Counted from the stretch's first letter, positions 38,762-49,792 are shown. The stretch: DNA of 64,000 bases from Frigoribacterium sp. PhB24 (GCF_003755185.1 NZ_RKIC01000009.1:558001-622000), one strand, 5' to 3'. The notes: generated from the letters alone by a model not told the origin. Numbers and translations are program-made.

Positions 38762-40126
38762 TCAGGCGGGCCAGTCCTTCGGGCCGGTCGACCCGGCGGC
38801 GTAGGTGTCGAGAGGCACCTCGTCGGCCTTCCAGGCCTCGATGACGGGAGCGACGATCGCCCAGCACCGCTCGGCCACGTCGCCGCGGATCGACAGCGTC
38901 GGGTCGTCGTGGAAGATGCCGCTGAGCACCTCGCCGTAGGGCGTGAGCTCCGGCTTGCCCAGGGTGACCGACATCGTCGACTTCTCGAGGTCGAAGGGGT
39001 TGCCCGAACCGTTGGTCGTGACGCCGAGCTCCATCGTCTCGGGGCTGATCTCGATGCGCAGCGTGTCGGGCGTCGACGATCCGTTGAGGCCCTCGGGCAG
39101 CGCCGGGACCGGCTTGAAGGTGATCAGGACCTCTTTGCGGATCTTGGTCATGCCCTTGCCCGAGCGCAGGATGAACGGGACGCCGGCCCAGCGACGGGTC
39201 TTCACCTCGAACTCGACCTCGGCCAGGGTCTCGGTCTGACGGTCGTCGTCGACACCGTCCTCGTCGGCGTACGCGGGGACGTCCTTGCCGTCGATGGTGC
39301 CGGCCGCGTACTGCGCACGACGGCTCGAGGCGACCGGGTCGGCGTCCTTGACCCAGGTGGCCCGCAGGACGCGCGCGATCTCGCTGCGCAGCTCGACCGA
39401 GTCGATGCTCGACGGGGCGTCCATCGCGATGACGGCGAGCACCTGCAGCAGGTGGCTCTGGATCATGTCGATCAGCGCGCCGGCCTTGTCGTAGTACTGG
39501 GCGCGACCTTCGAGGCCGAGGACCTCGTCGTAGAAGATCTCGACCTTCTCGATGTTCTCGCTGTTCCAGACCGGCTCGAACAGGCGGTTGGCGAATCGGA
39601 GGCCGATCATGTTGAGGACCGTGGCACGACCGAGGAAGTGGTCGGTGCGGTGGATGCGCTCTTCGGGGACGATCTTGAGCAGCTCGGCGTTGAGCTCGCG
39701 GGCGCTCTGCTCGTCGGAGCCGAACGGCTTCTCGAGGGCGAGACGCAGGCCGTCGGGCAGGTCGATCTCGGCGAGCGCCTGGATCACCTTCGTGCTGATC
39801 GCGGGCGGCAGGGCGAAGTACATCACCGGGGTGCCCTCGCTGGCCTCGAACAGGGCCTTGAGGTGCTCGACCGTGGTCGGATCGCCCTGGATGTAGCGGC
39901 TGGACGCCAGGGTCTTCTTGGCGAGGTCGCTGCCGGCGTCGCCGTTGAAGGCGGTCTTCACGACGTCGTCCCACTCGTCGGGGCTGCGCTCGCTGCGGCC
40001 GGTGCCGATGAGCTGGACGTCGACGCCGCGGTCGCTCTTCAGCAGGCTCGCGAGGCCGGGGAGCAGCAGACGCTCGGTGAGGTCTCCGCTGGCTCCGAGG
40101 ATGATGAGGGTGGTGGTGTCTGTCAC
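38762..40126 (-). CDS. zwf: Glucose-6-phosphate dehydrogenase, variant
   Basis: Oxidises glucose-6-phosphate with NADP+ (entry to the pentose phosphate pathway); 454 residues from GTG 40126. GASGDLT is the coenzyme-binding loop and LALEKPFG the next conserved block. The signature usually R-I-D-H-Y-L-G-K-E reads RTDHFLGRA here, so the sugar-phosphate-binding Lys is Arg while Asp and His remain. The ALIDMIQSHLLQVL block is conserved with its catalytic His. No opcA, tal or tkt nearby, so this may be a second isoform. Confidence 0.85.
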   Translation of the reverse strand: MTDTTTLIILGASGDLTERLLLPGLASLLKSDRGVDVQLIGTGRSERSPDEWDDVVKTAFNGDAGSDLAKKTLASSRYIQGDPTTVEHLKALFEASEGTPVMYFALPPAISTKVIQALAEIDLPDGLRLALEKPFGSDEQSARELNAELLKIVPEERIHRTDHFLGRATVLNMIGLRFANRLFEPVWNSENIEKVEIFYDEVLGLEGRAQYYDKAGALIDMIQSHLLQVLAVIAMDAPSSIDSVELRSEIARVLRATWVKDADPVASSRRAQYAAGTIDGKDVPAYADEDGVDDDRQTETLAEVEFEVKTRRWAGVPFILRSGKGMTKIRKEVLITFKPVPALPEGLNGSSTPDTLRIEISPETMELGVTTNGSGNPFDLEKSTMSVTLGKPELTPYGEVLSGIFHDDPTLSIRGDVAERCWAIVAPVIEAWKADEVPLDTYAAGSTGPKDWPA

Positions 40127-40326
40127 GGTGCAGCTTTCATGGGAGGGCGGCGATCGGGTCGTCGCTGGTCGATCAGGCGGCGGGGGTTCTCGGGGCCACG
40201 GGTGTCAACGCACAGGGGGGACGGGCATTCCCGTCGACCGCCCCGGCCGCGGAGGGCACGGGTCGCGTCTCGGCGCCGGTGCCCGGTCAACCGTACTGCT
40301 CCCGGGCGATCAGCGCCGTATCGAGG

Positions 40327-41616
40327 TCATCGAGGAGAGTCGGCGTCGCCGTCCTGCACGGTGTCGTGCGGGGCGGTGTCGCGGGGCGCGGTGTCGTCGT
40401 CGACCGGCCCCGTGCTGTCGGTGCCGCCCACGCGGCCGCCGGAGCCGTCGTCGGCCGTGCGCGCCTCCTCGGCGGGGTCGTCCTCGGGGCTGGGCGCCGT
40501 GGTGTCGTCGGGATCGAGCGCGGCGATGACACGGCCCAGCGAGACGGCGATCGAGACGCCGCCGCTGGTGTCGGTGGTCGGGCGGTCGCGGTGACCGTCG
40601 ACGGCGTCCCAGAGGTCGGCGACCCGGCGCCGGGCGTCGGTGAACGCGTCGACGTCCTCGGCCCCGTGGCGGCGGATCACGGTGGCGACGCCGTGCACGG
40701 CGCGGGCGACGTCGGGAGCCAGGTCGTCGGGCATGCCGATCTGTCGGCCGATCCGGCGACCGAGGATGCCCGAGACCTCGGCGACGTCCTGGAGGTGGAA
40801 CGAGACCCGCTCGTAGATGGCGAGGTCGGCGTACTCCTGCCCCAGGTCGCGGCGACCGAGCATCCGCCGCGGGTTCAGGTGCCGGGACTCGTCGGCGTAC
40901 TGCACGGCCTCGCGCACACGGCGGAGGGTGCTCGGCAGGACGCCCACGCGACGCTCCCACTCGTCGTCCTCGAGGGGCCAGGGCGTCTCGAAGACGCCGG
41001 CGATCTCGTCGGCCCGGTCGGCGAGGGAGTCCTTCACCCGGGTGAGTCGTCGCTCGGCGCGCGAGGCGTAGAGCGGCGGCACGAGCACCAGGTTGACCAC
41101 GACGCCGACGACGACGCCGACGCCGATCTGCACGATGTAGCCCAGCGAATAGTCCTCGGCGTTCGCCCCGCCGAGCAGCAGGACGAACAGCCCGGCCGTC
41201 AGGACCCAGTCGCGGCCGGCACCCAGCCACCGGATGCCCGCCACGAGCACACCCACCCCGACGACGAGCGCGACGGCGAGGACGCCGGGCTGTCCGTCCT
41301 GCAGGGCGAAGACCGCCGTGGCGAGACCGATGCCGACGATCACGCCGAGCAGCACCTGGAACCCCTGACGGAGCGAGCTCTTGATGGTCGGGTACATCGC
41401 GATCACGGCGCCCAGCGGCGCGTAGTACGGGTAGTCGGCCGCGACACCGGGCACCTGCGGGGCGATCCAGTAGGCGAGGGCCGCGGCGAGCGCCGTCTTC
41501 ACGGCGAGCAGGAGGCGCGGCTGGGCCAGCAGGACGCGGGTCCAGTGGGTCGCGGTGCGGGCATCGCGACGCAGGGCTGTCCGTCGATCGGGCGGGGTGG
41601 GGCGTCGATCGGGCAT
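40327..41616 (-). CDS. FUSC/aromatic-acid-exporter-type membrane protein
   Basis: 429 residues. Six or so hydrophobic helices between residues 35 and 190 (ALAAALAYWIAP, TIKSSLRQGFQVLLGVIVGIG), then a cytoplasmic helical region and a disordered, aspartate- and threonine-rich tail. The layout matches the FUSC/ArAE group, which exports aromatic acids and related compounds. Start ATG 41616. Divergent from dnaE2. The substrate is unknown. Two copies of the dispersed motif lie in it (40460 and 41510). Confidence 0.8.
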   Translation of the reverse strand: MPDRRPTPPDRRTALRRDARTATHWTRVLLAQPRLLLAVKTALAAALAYWIAPQVPGVAADYPYYAPLGAVIAMYPTIKSSLRQGFQVLLGVIVGIGLATAVFALQDGQPGVLAVALVVGVGVLVAGIRWLGAGRDWVLTAGLFVLLLGGANAEDYSLGYIVQIGVGVVVGVVVNLVLVPPLYASRAERRLTRVKDSLADRADEIAGVFETPWPLEDDEWERRVGVLPSTLRRVREAVQYADESRHLNPRRMLGRRDLGQEYADLAIYERVSFHLQDVAEVSGILGRRIGRQIGMPDDLAPDVARAVHGVATVIRRHGAEDVDAFTDARRRVADLWDAVDGHRDRPTTDTSGGVSIAVSLGRVIAALDPDDTTAPSPEDDPAEEARTADDGSGGRVGGTDSTGPVDDDTAPRDTAPHDTVQDGDADSPR

Positions 41617-41691
41617 GCCTCGATGATGACAGGCCGCGGGACGCCAGACGGACCTCGGGCGCGACGAGGTATTCGTGGCGACGTACACTGG

Positions 41692-41707
41692 TCGAACATC
41701 TGTTCGA
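41692..41707 (+). promoter_or_regulatory. LexA box upstream of dnaE2
   Basis: TCGAACATCTGTTCGA, a perfect match to the actinobacterial SOS box TCGAAC-N4-GTTCGA. A TACACT hexamer (41684-41689) precedes it, so LexA would sit just downstream of the -10. ATG 41748 follows 40 bases later. Confidence 0.9.
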
Positions 41708-41747
41708 ACGACCCGGCCGGGGGTTCAGCAGCCCGAGGTACCGACCC

Positions 41748-44700
41748 ATGAGCTTCACCCACTTGCGCGTCGCGTCGGCGTTCAGCGCCCACCACGGCAC
41801 GGCGCACCCGAAGGCGCTCGTCGACGCCGCCGTCACGGCGGGGGCCGACGCGGCGGCGATCACCGACCGTGACGGGCTGTACGGGGCGATCCGACACGTC
41901 GGGGCCTGCCGGACGGCGGGCATCGACCCGATCGTCGGGGTCGAGCTGGGCTGCCGGGACGACCGCGACGAGGTCGTGGGCGGCGGGGGTGCCGGTGTCG
42001 GTGGCGGTGGGGTCGACCGCATCGTCGTGCTGGCACACGGGGCGCGGGGCGGCGGCCCGGCGAAGGCGGGGTGGGCGGCACTGTGCCGCCTGATCAGCGC
42101 GTCTCACGGTCGGGCCACACGCCGGGCCAGCGGCAGCGCCAACAGTGTGGCGACGATCGCCCGGTCGAGGGTGCGCGGTTTCGTCCAGGGCGAGACCGAG
42201 CCGGCGGCGACCGTGCTGTTGGGGCCCGACTCCGACGTCGGACGGCTGGTGCAGGCCGGACGACACGGCGAGGCCGCGGCATCCCTCGCCGACTGGGCGG
42301 CGACGCTGCCCGGCGGCGTGGTGGTCGAGGTGGTCTGCCACCTGACCGAGCCGGGCGAGAGCCGCAGCATCCGACACGCGGCGCGCATGCTCGAGCTCGC
42401 CGACCACGTCGGGGTGCCGGCGGTGCTGACGAACGCGGTGCGCTACCTCGACCCCGACGAGGCCGTGACGGCCGACGTGCTCGACTCGGCCGGGCACCTC
42501 GCCGCTCTCGGCTCGTTCCGGCCCCAGCCGAACGCCCAGGCGTACCTCAAGAGCCCCGTCGACATGCGCCGACTGGCCCGTCTGGTGAGCGACGCGTCGT
42601 CGTTGCCCCGCAGCGCCGGCGACGAGATGCTCGCCGCGACCGAACGCCTGGCCGACCGCTGCCGGATCGACCCCGTCGCCGACCTCGGGTGGGGCCGCCC
42701 GAAGGTGCCGGAGCTCAGCGCGATCGGCGTCGACGGCGATCCCGACCAAGCGCTGTTCCAGCGGGCCGAAGCCGGCGTCACCGAACGCTTCGGCGACGCC
42801 GACCGGTCCCTGCGCCAGAAAGTCGAAGAACGCATGCGGTACGAGCTCGGCATCATCACCGGCTTCGGCTTCGCGGGGTACTTCCTCACCGTGGCCGACG
42901 TCTCGGCGTTGATGCGCGACCTGAGGGTGCGCAACGCGGCGCGGGGTTCGGGTGCCGGCAGCCTCGTCACCTACCTGCTGCGCATCTCGAACGTCGACCC
43001 GATCGAGCACGACCTGCTGTTCGAGCGCTTCCTCGGCAACAAGCGCGAGACCCTGCCCGACATCGACATCGACGTCGAGGCGGCCCGACGGCACGAGGTC
43101 TACCGGGCGATCTTCGACCGGTACGGCAGCAACCGGGTCACGCTCATGTCGATGCAGTCCACCTACCGCGGGCGGGGTGCGGTGCGCGACGCCGGCCTCG
43201 CGCTGGGGCTCGACGACGAGCAGATCGACCTCGTGGCCAAGAACGTCTGGCGGTCGAACGCCCGGGACCTCCGCACCGCGATGGTCGAGAAACCCGAGCT
43301 GCGCGAGATCGCCGAACTGGCCCGCAGCAACGACCAGATCGATCTGCTCGTCGACCTCAGCGAACGACTCGACCGGCTGCCCCGGCACATCTCGATGCAC
43401 CCGTGCGGGGTGATCCTCGGTGACTCCGACCTGCTCAGCACGACCCCCGTCCAGCCCAGCGGCATCGGCCTGCCGATGAGCCAGTTCGACAAGTACGACA
43501 TGAACGACGCCGGTCTGCTCAAGCTCGACGTCCTCGGCGTCCGCATGCAGAGCTCCCTCGCCTATGCCCTCGACGAGATCGAACGCGTGAACGGCCCGCG
43601 GGCCGCCCTGGCCGGCGCCCTGCCGGTCGACGTGCCCTACGTGAACCGCCAGGGTCGCATCGAGCTCGACGAGATCCCCCACGACGACGAACCAACCTTC
43701 GAAGCGATCAGGACCACCCACACGCTGGGCATGTTCCAGATCGAGAGTCCCGGGCAACGCGAGCTGATCGGCAAGATGCAGCCCGACCGCTACGAAGACC
43801 TGATCGCCGACATCTCGCTGTTCCGCCCCGGTCCGATGAAGGGCAACATGATCGCGCCGTTCCTCGACACCAAGCACGGGTTCCAGCAGCCCGACTACCT
43901 GCACCCGAGCTTCGCGTCGTTCCTGGACGACAGCTACGGGGTGGTCATCTACCACGAGCACGTGCTGCGCATCCTCGAAGCGACCATGCAGGTGTCGCTC
44001 GCCGAGGCCGACGAGATCCGGCGGCACATGGGCAAGGGCGACGACGACGCGCTCGAGGCGACCTTCCGCGAGCGCACCCGCGGCAACCTCGACCCCGAGA
44101 CGGGCCGCCGGCGGTTCGACGACGCCGCCGTCGACCGCATCTGGGCGGCGCTCAAGGGGTTCGGGTCGTTCGGCTTCTGCAAGGCGCACGGGGCGGCGTT
44201 CGCCTTGCCCACCTACCAGAGCGCCTGGCTCAAGACCCACTACCCGGCCGAGTTCCTGGCCGGCATCCTCACCCACGACCCCGGCATGTACCCGAAGCGC
44301 CTGCTGTTGACCGAGGCCCGACGCATGGGCGTGCCCGTGCTGCCGCTCGACGTCAACGCCTCGACCGACGTCTACCGGGTCGAGCGCCTCCGACCTCCGG
44401 CGACCCCGATCGCGCCGACCCGGGTGGGCGACCTCGGGCTGAGGCTGTCGCTCGCCGACGTGCACGGCATCAGCGACGCCGAGCTGGCCCGGGTCGTCGT
44501 GAACCGCCCCTACGACTCGATCACCGACTTCTGGCAGCGGGCGACGCCCTCCCGGTCGTTGTTCGAACGCCTGGCGCAGGTCGGGGCGCTCGACTCGGTC
44601 GCCGGGCCCGGCCGCACCCGCGGTGACGTCCTGGCCCGGGTGCGGGCGCTCACCGGCCGGTCCTCGCGCCCTCGGGCCACCGACGTCGAGAACCAGCTCG

Positions 44701-45197
44701 ACTTCTCGATCGACGACTCCGACTCGGTGCCGACCGGCACGCCCGACGTCGGTGTCCGACAGAGGGTCAGCGACGAGCTCGACATCTTGTCGATGGAGGT
44801 CAGCGAGCACGTGATCGAGAGCTACCGTCCCATGCTCGACGATCTGGGCGTGGTCCGCGCCGCCGACCTGCGCGACCACTGGAACGGCACGACCGTGCTC
44901 GTGGCGGGCATCCGCATCGCGACCCAGACCCCGCCGATGCGCAGCGGGAGACGCGTCGTCTTCATCAGTCTCGACGACGGCAGCGGCTGCTCCGACTCCA
45001 CCTTCTTCGACGAGGCCCAGGCCCGCGCCGGCTCCCTCCTCTTCGGCACGCAGCTGATGCTGATCCAGGGGCGCACGCGTCGCACCGGCGAGCGCGGCAT
45101 CTCGCTCGAGGCTGAGAACGCGTGGGACCTCAAGGCGATGTGGCGCGACTGGAACGCGACCCGCGCCTCCTCGTCCCTGGCCGTCGACAATTCCTGA
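41748..45197 (+). CDS. dnaE2: Error-prone DNA polymerase DnaE2 (ImuC)
   Basis: C-family polymerase for damage-induced mutagenesis, 1149 residues. It starts FTHLRVASAFS: where replicative DnaE has HLRVHS, the second His is Ala, so the PHP site is degenerate, as is usual in DnaE2. The palm triad is LPDIDIDVE (residue about 440). Then finger blocks (GMFQIESPGQRE, ISLFRPGPMKGNM), SFGFCKAHGAAFA, and an OB fold (GTTVLVAGIRIATQTPP). No beta-clamp partner gene nearby. A perfect LexA box lies upstream. Confidence 0.93.
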   Translation: MSFTHLRVASAFSAHHGTAHPKALVDAAVTAGADAAAITDRDGLYGAIRHVGACRTAGIDPIVGVELGCRDDRDEVVGGGGAGVGGGGVDRIVVLAHGARGGGPAKAGWAALCRLISASHGRATRRASGSANSVATIARSRVRGFVQGETEPAATVLLGPDSDVGRLVQAGRHGEAAASLADWAATLPGGVVVEVVCHLTEPGESRSIRHAARMLELADHVGVPAVLTNAVRYLDPDEAVTADVLDSAGHLAALGSFRPQPNAQAYLKSPVDMRRLARLVSDASSLPRSAGDEMLAATERLADRCRIDPVADLGWGRPKVPELSAIGVDGDPDQALFQRAEAGVTERFGDADRSLRQKVEERMRYELGIITGFGFAGYFLTVADVSALMRDLRVRNAARGSGAGSLVTYLLRISNVDPIEHDLLFERFLGNKRETLPDIDIDVEAARRHEVYRAIFDRYGSNRVTLMSMQSTYRGRGAVRDAGLALGLDDEQIDLVAKNVWRSNARDLRTAMVEKPELREIAELARSNDQIDLLVDLSERLDRLPRHISMHPCGVILGDSDLLSTTPVQPSGIGLPMSQFDKYDMNDAGLLKLDVLGVRMQSSLAYALDEIERVNGPRAALAGALPVDVPYVNRQGRIELDEIPHDDEPTFEAIRTTHTLGMFQIESPGQRELIGKMQPDRYEDLIADISLFRPGPMKGNMIAPFLDTKHGFQQPDYLHPSFASFLDDSYGVVIYHEHVLRILEATMQVSLAEADEIRRHMGKGDDDALEATFRERTRGNLDPETGRRRFDDAAVDRIWAALKGFGSFGFCKAHGAAFALPTYQSAWLKTHYPAEFLAGILTHDPGMYPKRLLLTEARRMGVPVLPLDVNASTDVYRVERLRPPATPIAPTRVGDLGLRLSLADVHGISDAELARVVVNRPYDSITDFWQRATPSRSLFERLAQVGALDSVAGPGRTRGDVLARVRALTGRSSRPRATDVENQLDFSIDDSDSVPTGTPDVGVRQRVSDELDILSMEVSEHVIESYRPMLDDLGVVRAADLRDHWNGTTVLVAGIRIATQTPPMRSGRRVVFISLDDGSGCSDSTFFDEAQARAGSLLFGTQLMLIQGRTRRTGERGISLEAENAWDLKAMWRDWNATRASSSLAVDNS

Positions 45198-45278
45198 CCC
45201 GTGCCGCCACCCCGCCCGCCGGGGCCGCCGATCGCCCACGTGCGTCGCAGCAGCCAGGAATCGCCGACACCCCGTGCG

Positions 45279-45284
45279 TAGGGT
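45279..45284 (+). promoter_or_regulatory. -10 hexamer, leaderless start of the glutathionyl-hydroquinone reductase-type gene
   Basis: TAGGGT, then six bases (GGCGAC), then ATG 45291. A CAGGAATCGCCGAC element (45255-45268) lies 10 bases upstream of it and resembles the arms of the inverted repeat at 54137-54223. Confidence 0.5.
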
Positions 45285-45290
45285 GGCGAC

Positions 45291-46313
45291 ATGAGCGATC
45301 AGCAGGTCAAGGGCAGCTACGTCGAGCCCGGCCACGAGTACACCCGCGACACCAACTACATCGAGGACCGCATCACGCGCGACGCCGTCGACGGCTGGCC
45401 CGTCGAGGCGGGCCGCTACCGCCTGGTCGCCGCCCGGGCGTGCCCGTGGGCGAACCGCAGCGTCATCTCGCGCCGTCTGCTGGGGCTCGAGGACGCTATC
45501 TCGCTCGGTCTGCCCGGTCCCACGCACGACGCCCGGAGTTGGACCTTCGACCTCGACCCCGACGGTCGTGACCCCGTGCTCGGCATCGAACGCCTGCAAG
45601 AAGCCTTCTTCGCCCGCACCCCGGACTACCCGCGGGGCATCACGGTACCGGCGGTCGTCGACGTGCCGAGCGGCAAGGTCGTCACGAACGACTTCCCGCA
45701 GATCACCCTCGATTTCGCCACCGAGTGGACGGCGTTCCACCGCGACGGCGCCCCCGACCTCTACCCCGAGGCCCTGCGCCACGAGATCGACGAGGTGAAC
45801 GCCGTCGTCTTCCGCGACGTCAACAACGGCGTGTACCGGGCCGGCTTCGCGGGCTCGCAGAAGAGCTACGAGCGCGCCTACCGCACCCTGTTCGAGCGTC
45901 TCGACTGGTTGTCCGAGCGACTCGCCGGCCAGCGATACCTCGTGGGCGACACCATCACCGAGGCCGACATCCGCTTGTTCACGACGCTCGCCCGCTTCGA
46001 CGCGGTCTACCACGGGCACTTCAAGTGCAACCGCGACAAACTGAGCGAGATGCCCGTGCTCTGGGCCTACGCCCGCGACCTCTTCCAGACGCCGGGGTTC
46101 GGCGACACGATCGACTTCGATCAGATCAAGGCGCACTACTACGTCGTCCACTCCGACATCAACCCGACGGGCATCGTCCCGGCCGGTCCCGATGCCTCGG
46201 GGTGGCTCACCGAGCACGGGCGTGAACAGCTCGGCGGCCGCCCGTTCGGCGACGGGACTCCCCCGGCACCGCCCCGCGCGGGCGAAGAGGTGCCCTCGCT
46301 CGTGACGGCGTGA
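45291..46313 (+). CDS. Glutathionyl-hydroquinone reductase family protein (Xi-class GST)
   Basis: 340 residues. Thioredoxin-like N-terminal half with CPWANR at 51-56, where Cys51 is the catalytic residue of the family, and a helical C-terminal half (YLVGDTITEADIRLFTTLARFD). The enzyme reduces thiol-conjugated hydroquinones; actinobacteria use mycothiol, so the thiol partner may be mycothiol, which is inference. Followed 20 bases later by a DksA-like gene. Confidence 0.88.
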   Translation: MSDQQVKGSYVEPGHEYTRDTNYIEDRITRDAVDGWPVEAGRYRLVAARACPWANRSVISRRLLGLEDAISLGLPGPTHDARSWTFDLDPDGRDPVLGIERLQEAFFARTPDYPRGITVPAVVDVPSGKVVTNDFPQITLDFATEWTAFHRDGAPDLYPEALRHEIDEVNAVVFRDVNNGVYRAGFAGSQKSYERAYRTLFERLDWLSERLAGQRYLVGDTITEADIRLFTTLARFDAVYHGHFKCNRDKLSEMPVLWAYARDLFQTPGFGDTIDFDQIKAHYYVVHSDINPTGIVPAGPDASGWLTEHGREQLGGRPFGDGTPPAPPRAGEEVPSLVTA

Positions 46314-46332
46314 CGATCGAGCGCGTGACCTC

Positions 46333-46668
46333 GTGATCGACCCCACCGACCGCCTGCGCGTCACGCGCGACGAGGCCCACGCGCTGGCCGCGCGACTGCT
46401 CGGGGACATGGAGGCGGTGGCGGCGGCACGCGAGGGAGCCAACGTCGACGACGAGCACGATCCCGAGGGCTCCACGATCGCCTACGAACGCTCGCAGCTC
46501 GACGCCGTCCGGCGGTCCGCACTCGAGCGGGCCGCCGACGCCGAGGCAGCCCTGGCCCGGCTCGGCGACGGCACGTTCGGCCGCTGCGAGCGCTGCTCGG
46601 CGCGCATCGGCGACGCCCGGCTCGAGGCGCGCCCCACCGCGCGACTCTGCATCGACTGCGCGAGCTGA
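46333..46668 (+). CDS. TraR/DksA-type C4 zinc finger protein
   Basis: 111 residues with a predicted coiled-coil N-terminal half (RVTRDEAHALAARLL; YERSQLDAVRRSALERAADAEAALARL) and a C-terminal four-cysteine finger (CERCSARIGDARLEARPTARLCIDC). The DksA-type acidic tip of the coiled coil is replaced by a DDEHDPEGST loop. It may bind RNA polymerase. GTG start at 46333, 20 bases after the previous gene. Confidence 0.85.
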   Translation: MIDPTDRLRVTRDEAHALAARLLGDMEAVAAAREGANVDDEHDPEGSTIAYERSQLDAVRRSALERAADAEAALARLGDGTFGRCERCSARIGDARLEARPTARLCIDCAS

Positions 46669-46829
46669 CCCGCGCCTCCGGCCCCGCACCCGCCGATCGG
46701 CCACGAGGTCACAGCAGACCCCCATGCGGCGCCCTTCCCCGTGGCCACGTGCCGCCGTACGCTGACAGCACCACGGCGACGACGCCGCACCACGGACGCC
46801 TCGCCCCGATCGACGACGATGGGTGCCCG

Positions 46830-48080
46830 ATGTCCCTCACCGCGAGCCGCCCGCCCCGCGACGTCGGGCCGCTGCGTCGGGTGGTGCGGGATTCGTGGGA
46901 CCGAGCCTCGCGACAGCGCCTCGATCCCGACGGACTACCCCGGCTCGAGCTGCCCGAGGACGACCTCGACGACTGGCGCCGCGACCATCCGCTGGCGCTC
47001 GCCCTCCCCGTCGTGCGTCGCCTGCTGGTGGACGACGTCGCGGGTTCGGGGCTGCTGGTCGCGATCGGCGACGAACACGGCCGCCTGCTCTGGGTCGAGG
47101 GCGATCCCGCGGCCCGTCGCCGGGCCGAGGACATGCTGTTCGTCGCCGGAGCCGGATGGTCGGAGGCACGGGTCGGCACCTCGGCGCCGGGTACCGCGCT
47201 CGTGCTCGACCGGGGCGTGCAGATCCGGGGCGACGAACACTGGAACCACCGCGTCCAGGCCTGGAGCTGCACGGCCGTGCCGGTCCACGACCCCGTCGAC
47301 GGCCACCTGATCGGCGTCGTCGACATCACGGGCGACGAGCGGGCGGCCGGCTCGATGACCCTGCCCCTCGTCACCGCCACCGTCGCCGCCGTGGAGGCGC
47401 ACCTCGCGCTCCTGCGGTTCGCCGCGGCCGGTCGGGCCTCGGCCCGCTCCACGCGCCACCCCCTGCACGTCGTGTCCCCCCGCACGACCGTCACGGCGGC
47501 CCTCACCACCCTGGGCCGCGACGAGGCGATCCTCGCGGTCGGCGACGGCCGCATCGCCCTGGGTGCCCGTCACTCCGAGATCATGACCCTGCTCGCCCAC
47601 CACCCCGCGGGCTACACGGCGCACGAACTGGCCGACGCCGTCTACGGCGACGTCGACGCGGTGTCCACCCTGCGCCCCGAGATGGTCCGGCTGCGGCACG
47701 TGGTCGAGGCCCTCGACCCGACGCTGGTCCCCCTGTCGCGCCCGTACCGGCTGCCCCGTCCCGTGACGCTCGACCTCGACACGCTCGTCGGCCTCGTCGA
47801 CCGCGGCGCCCACCGTGCGGCGGTGCGGGCCGGCACGGGCGCGGCCCTCCCCTCGTCCACCGCGCCCGGCGTCGTCGCACTCCGGGCCGAGGTCGCCGCG
47901 ACCGTCCGCGACGCACTCCTCACCGACGGCTCGATCGACACCCTGCTGGCGTACTCCGAGTCGGCCACGGGGCGGGACGACGTGCGCGTCCTGCTCGAGC
48001 TGTTGCGCCGGCTGCCTCCTGGTTCGCCCCGGCGGACGCACCTCGTCGCGCACCTCGAGGCCCTCGAGAGCCGGGGCTGA
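46830..48080 (+). CDS. GAF domain transcriptional regulator of the aldehyde dehydrogenase genes
   Basis: 416 residues from ATG 46830. An N-terminal GAF-type sensor (residues about 60-220; VGTSAPGTALVLDRGVQIRGDEHW, AWSCTAVPVHDPVDGHLIGVVDITG) resembles AcoR-type regulators. A C-terminal winged-helix-like segment follows (LGARHSEIMTLLAHHPAGY, TLRPEMVRLRHVVEAL, SRPYRL). AcoR's central ATPase domain is absent. The position directly upstream of an ExaC-type aldehyde dehydrogenase suggests control of that gene. The start is uncertain: TACGCT at 46758 may be a -10, and earlier in-frame codons exist. Confidence 0.78.
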   Translation: MSLTASRPPRDVGPLRRVVRDSWDRASRQRLDPDGLPRLELPEDDLDDWRRDHPLALALPVVRRLLVDDVAGSGLLVAIGDEHGRLLWVEGDPAARRRAEDMLFVAGAGWSEARVGTSAPGTALVLDRGVQIRGDEHWNHRVQAWSCTAVPVHDPVDGHLIGVVDITGDERAAGSMTLPLVTATVAAVEAHLALLRFAAAGRASARSTRHPLHVVSPRTTVTAALTTLGRDEAILAVGDGRIALGARHSEIMTLLAHHPAGYTAHELADAVYGDVDAVSTLRPEMVRLRHVVEALDPTLVPLSRPYRLPRPVTLDLDTLVGLVDRGAHRAAVRAGTGAALPSSTAPGVVALRAEVAATVRDALLTDGSIDTLLAYSESATGRDDVRVLLELLRRLPPGSPRRTHLVAHLEALESRG

Positions 48081-48250
48081 CGCGCCCGTCGTGCCGCGCG
48101 CCTCCGCGACCCGCGACCCGCGCTCCGTGCCTCTAGTCCTCGCCCGGGTCCCGGACCGCGCAACCCGATGCAACCTGCCCCGACGTAGCCTGCCGCCATC
48201 GGCGGGCGACCCCCGCCGCCGACCCGACACCGTCGTCGAAAGGGACCGTC

Positions 48251-49791
<1,541 letters not shown>

Positions 49792-49792
<1 letters not shown>

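Noticed and set aside
41499-46475. Open frame of 1658 codons on the minus strand across dnaE2 and the GST gene
   Set aside because: Antisense to dnaE2; composition of repeated V, D, G, R and E only, with no recognisable domain.
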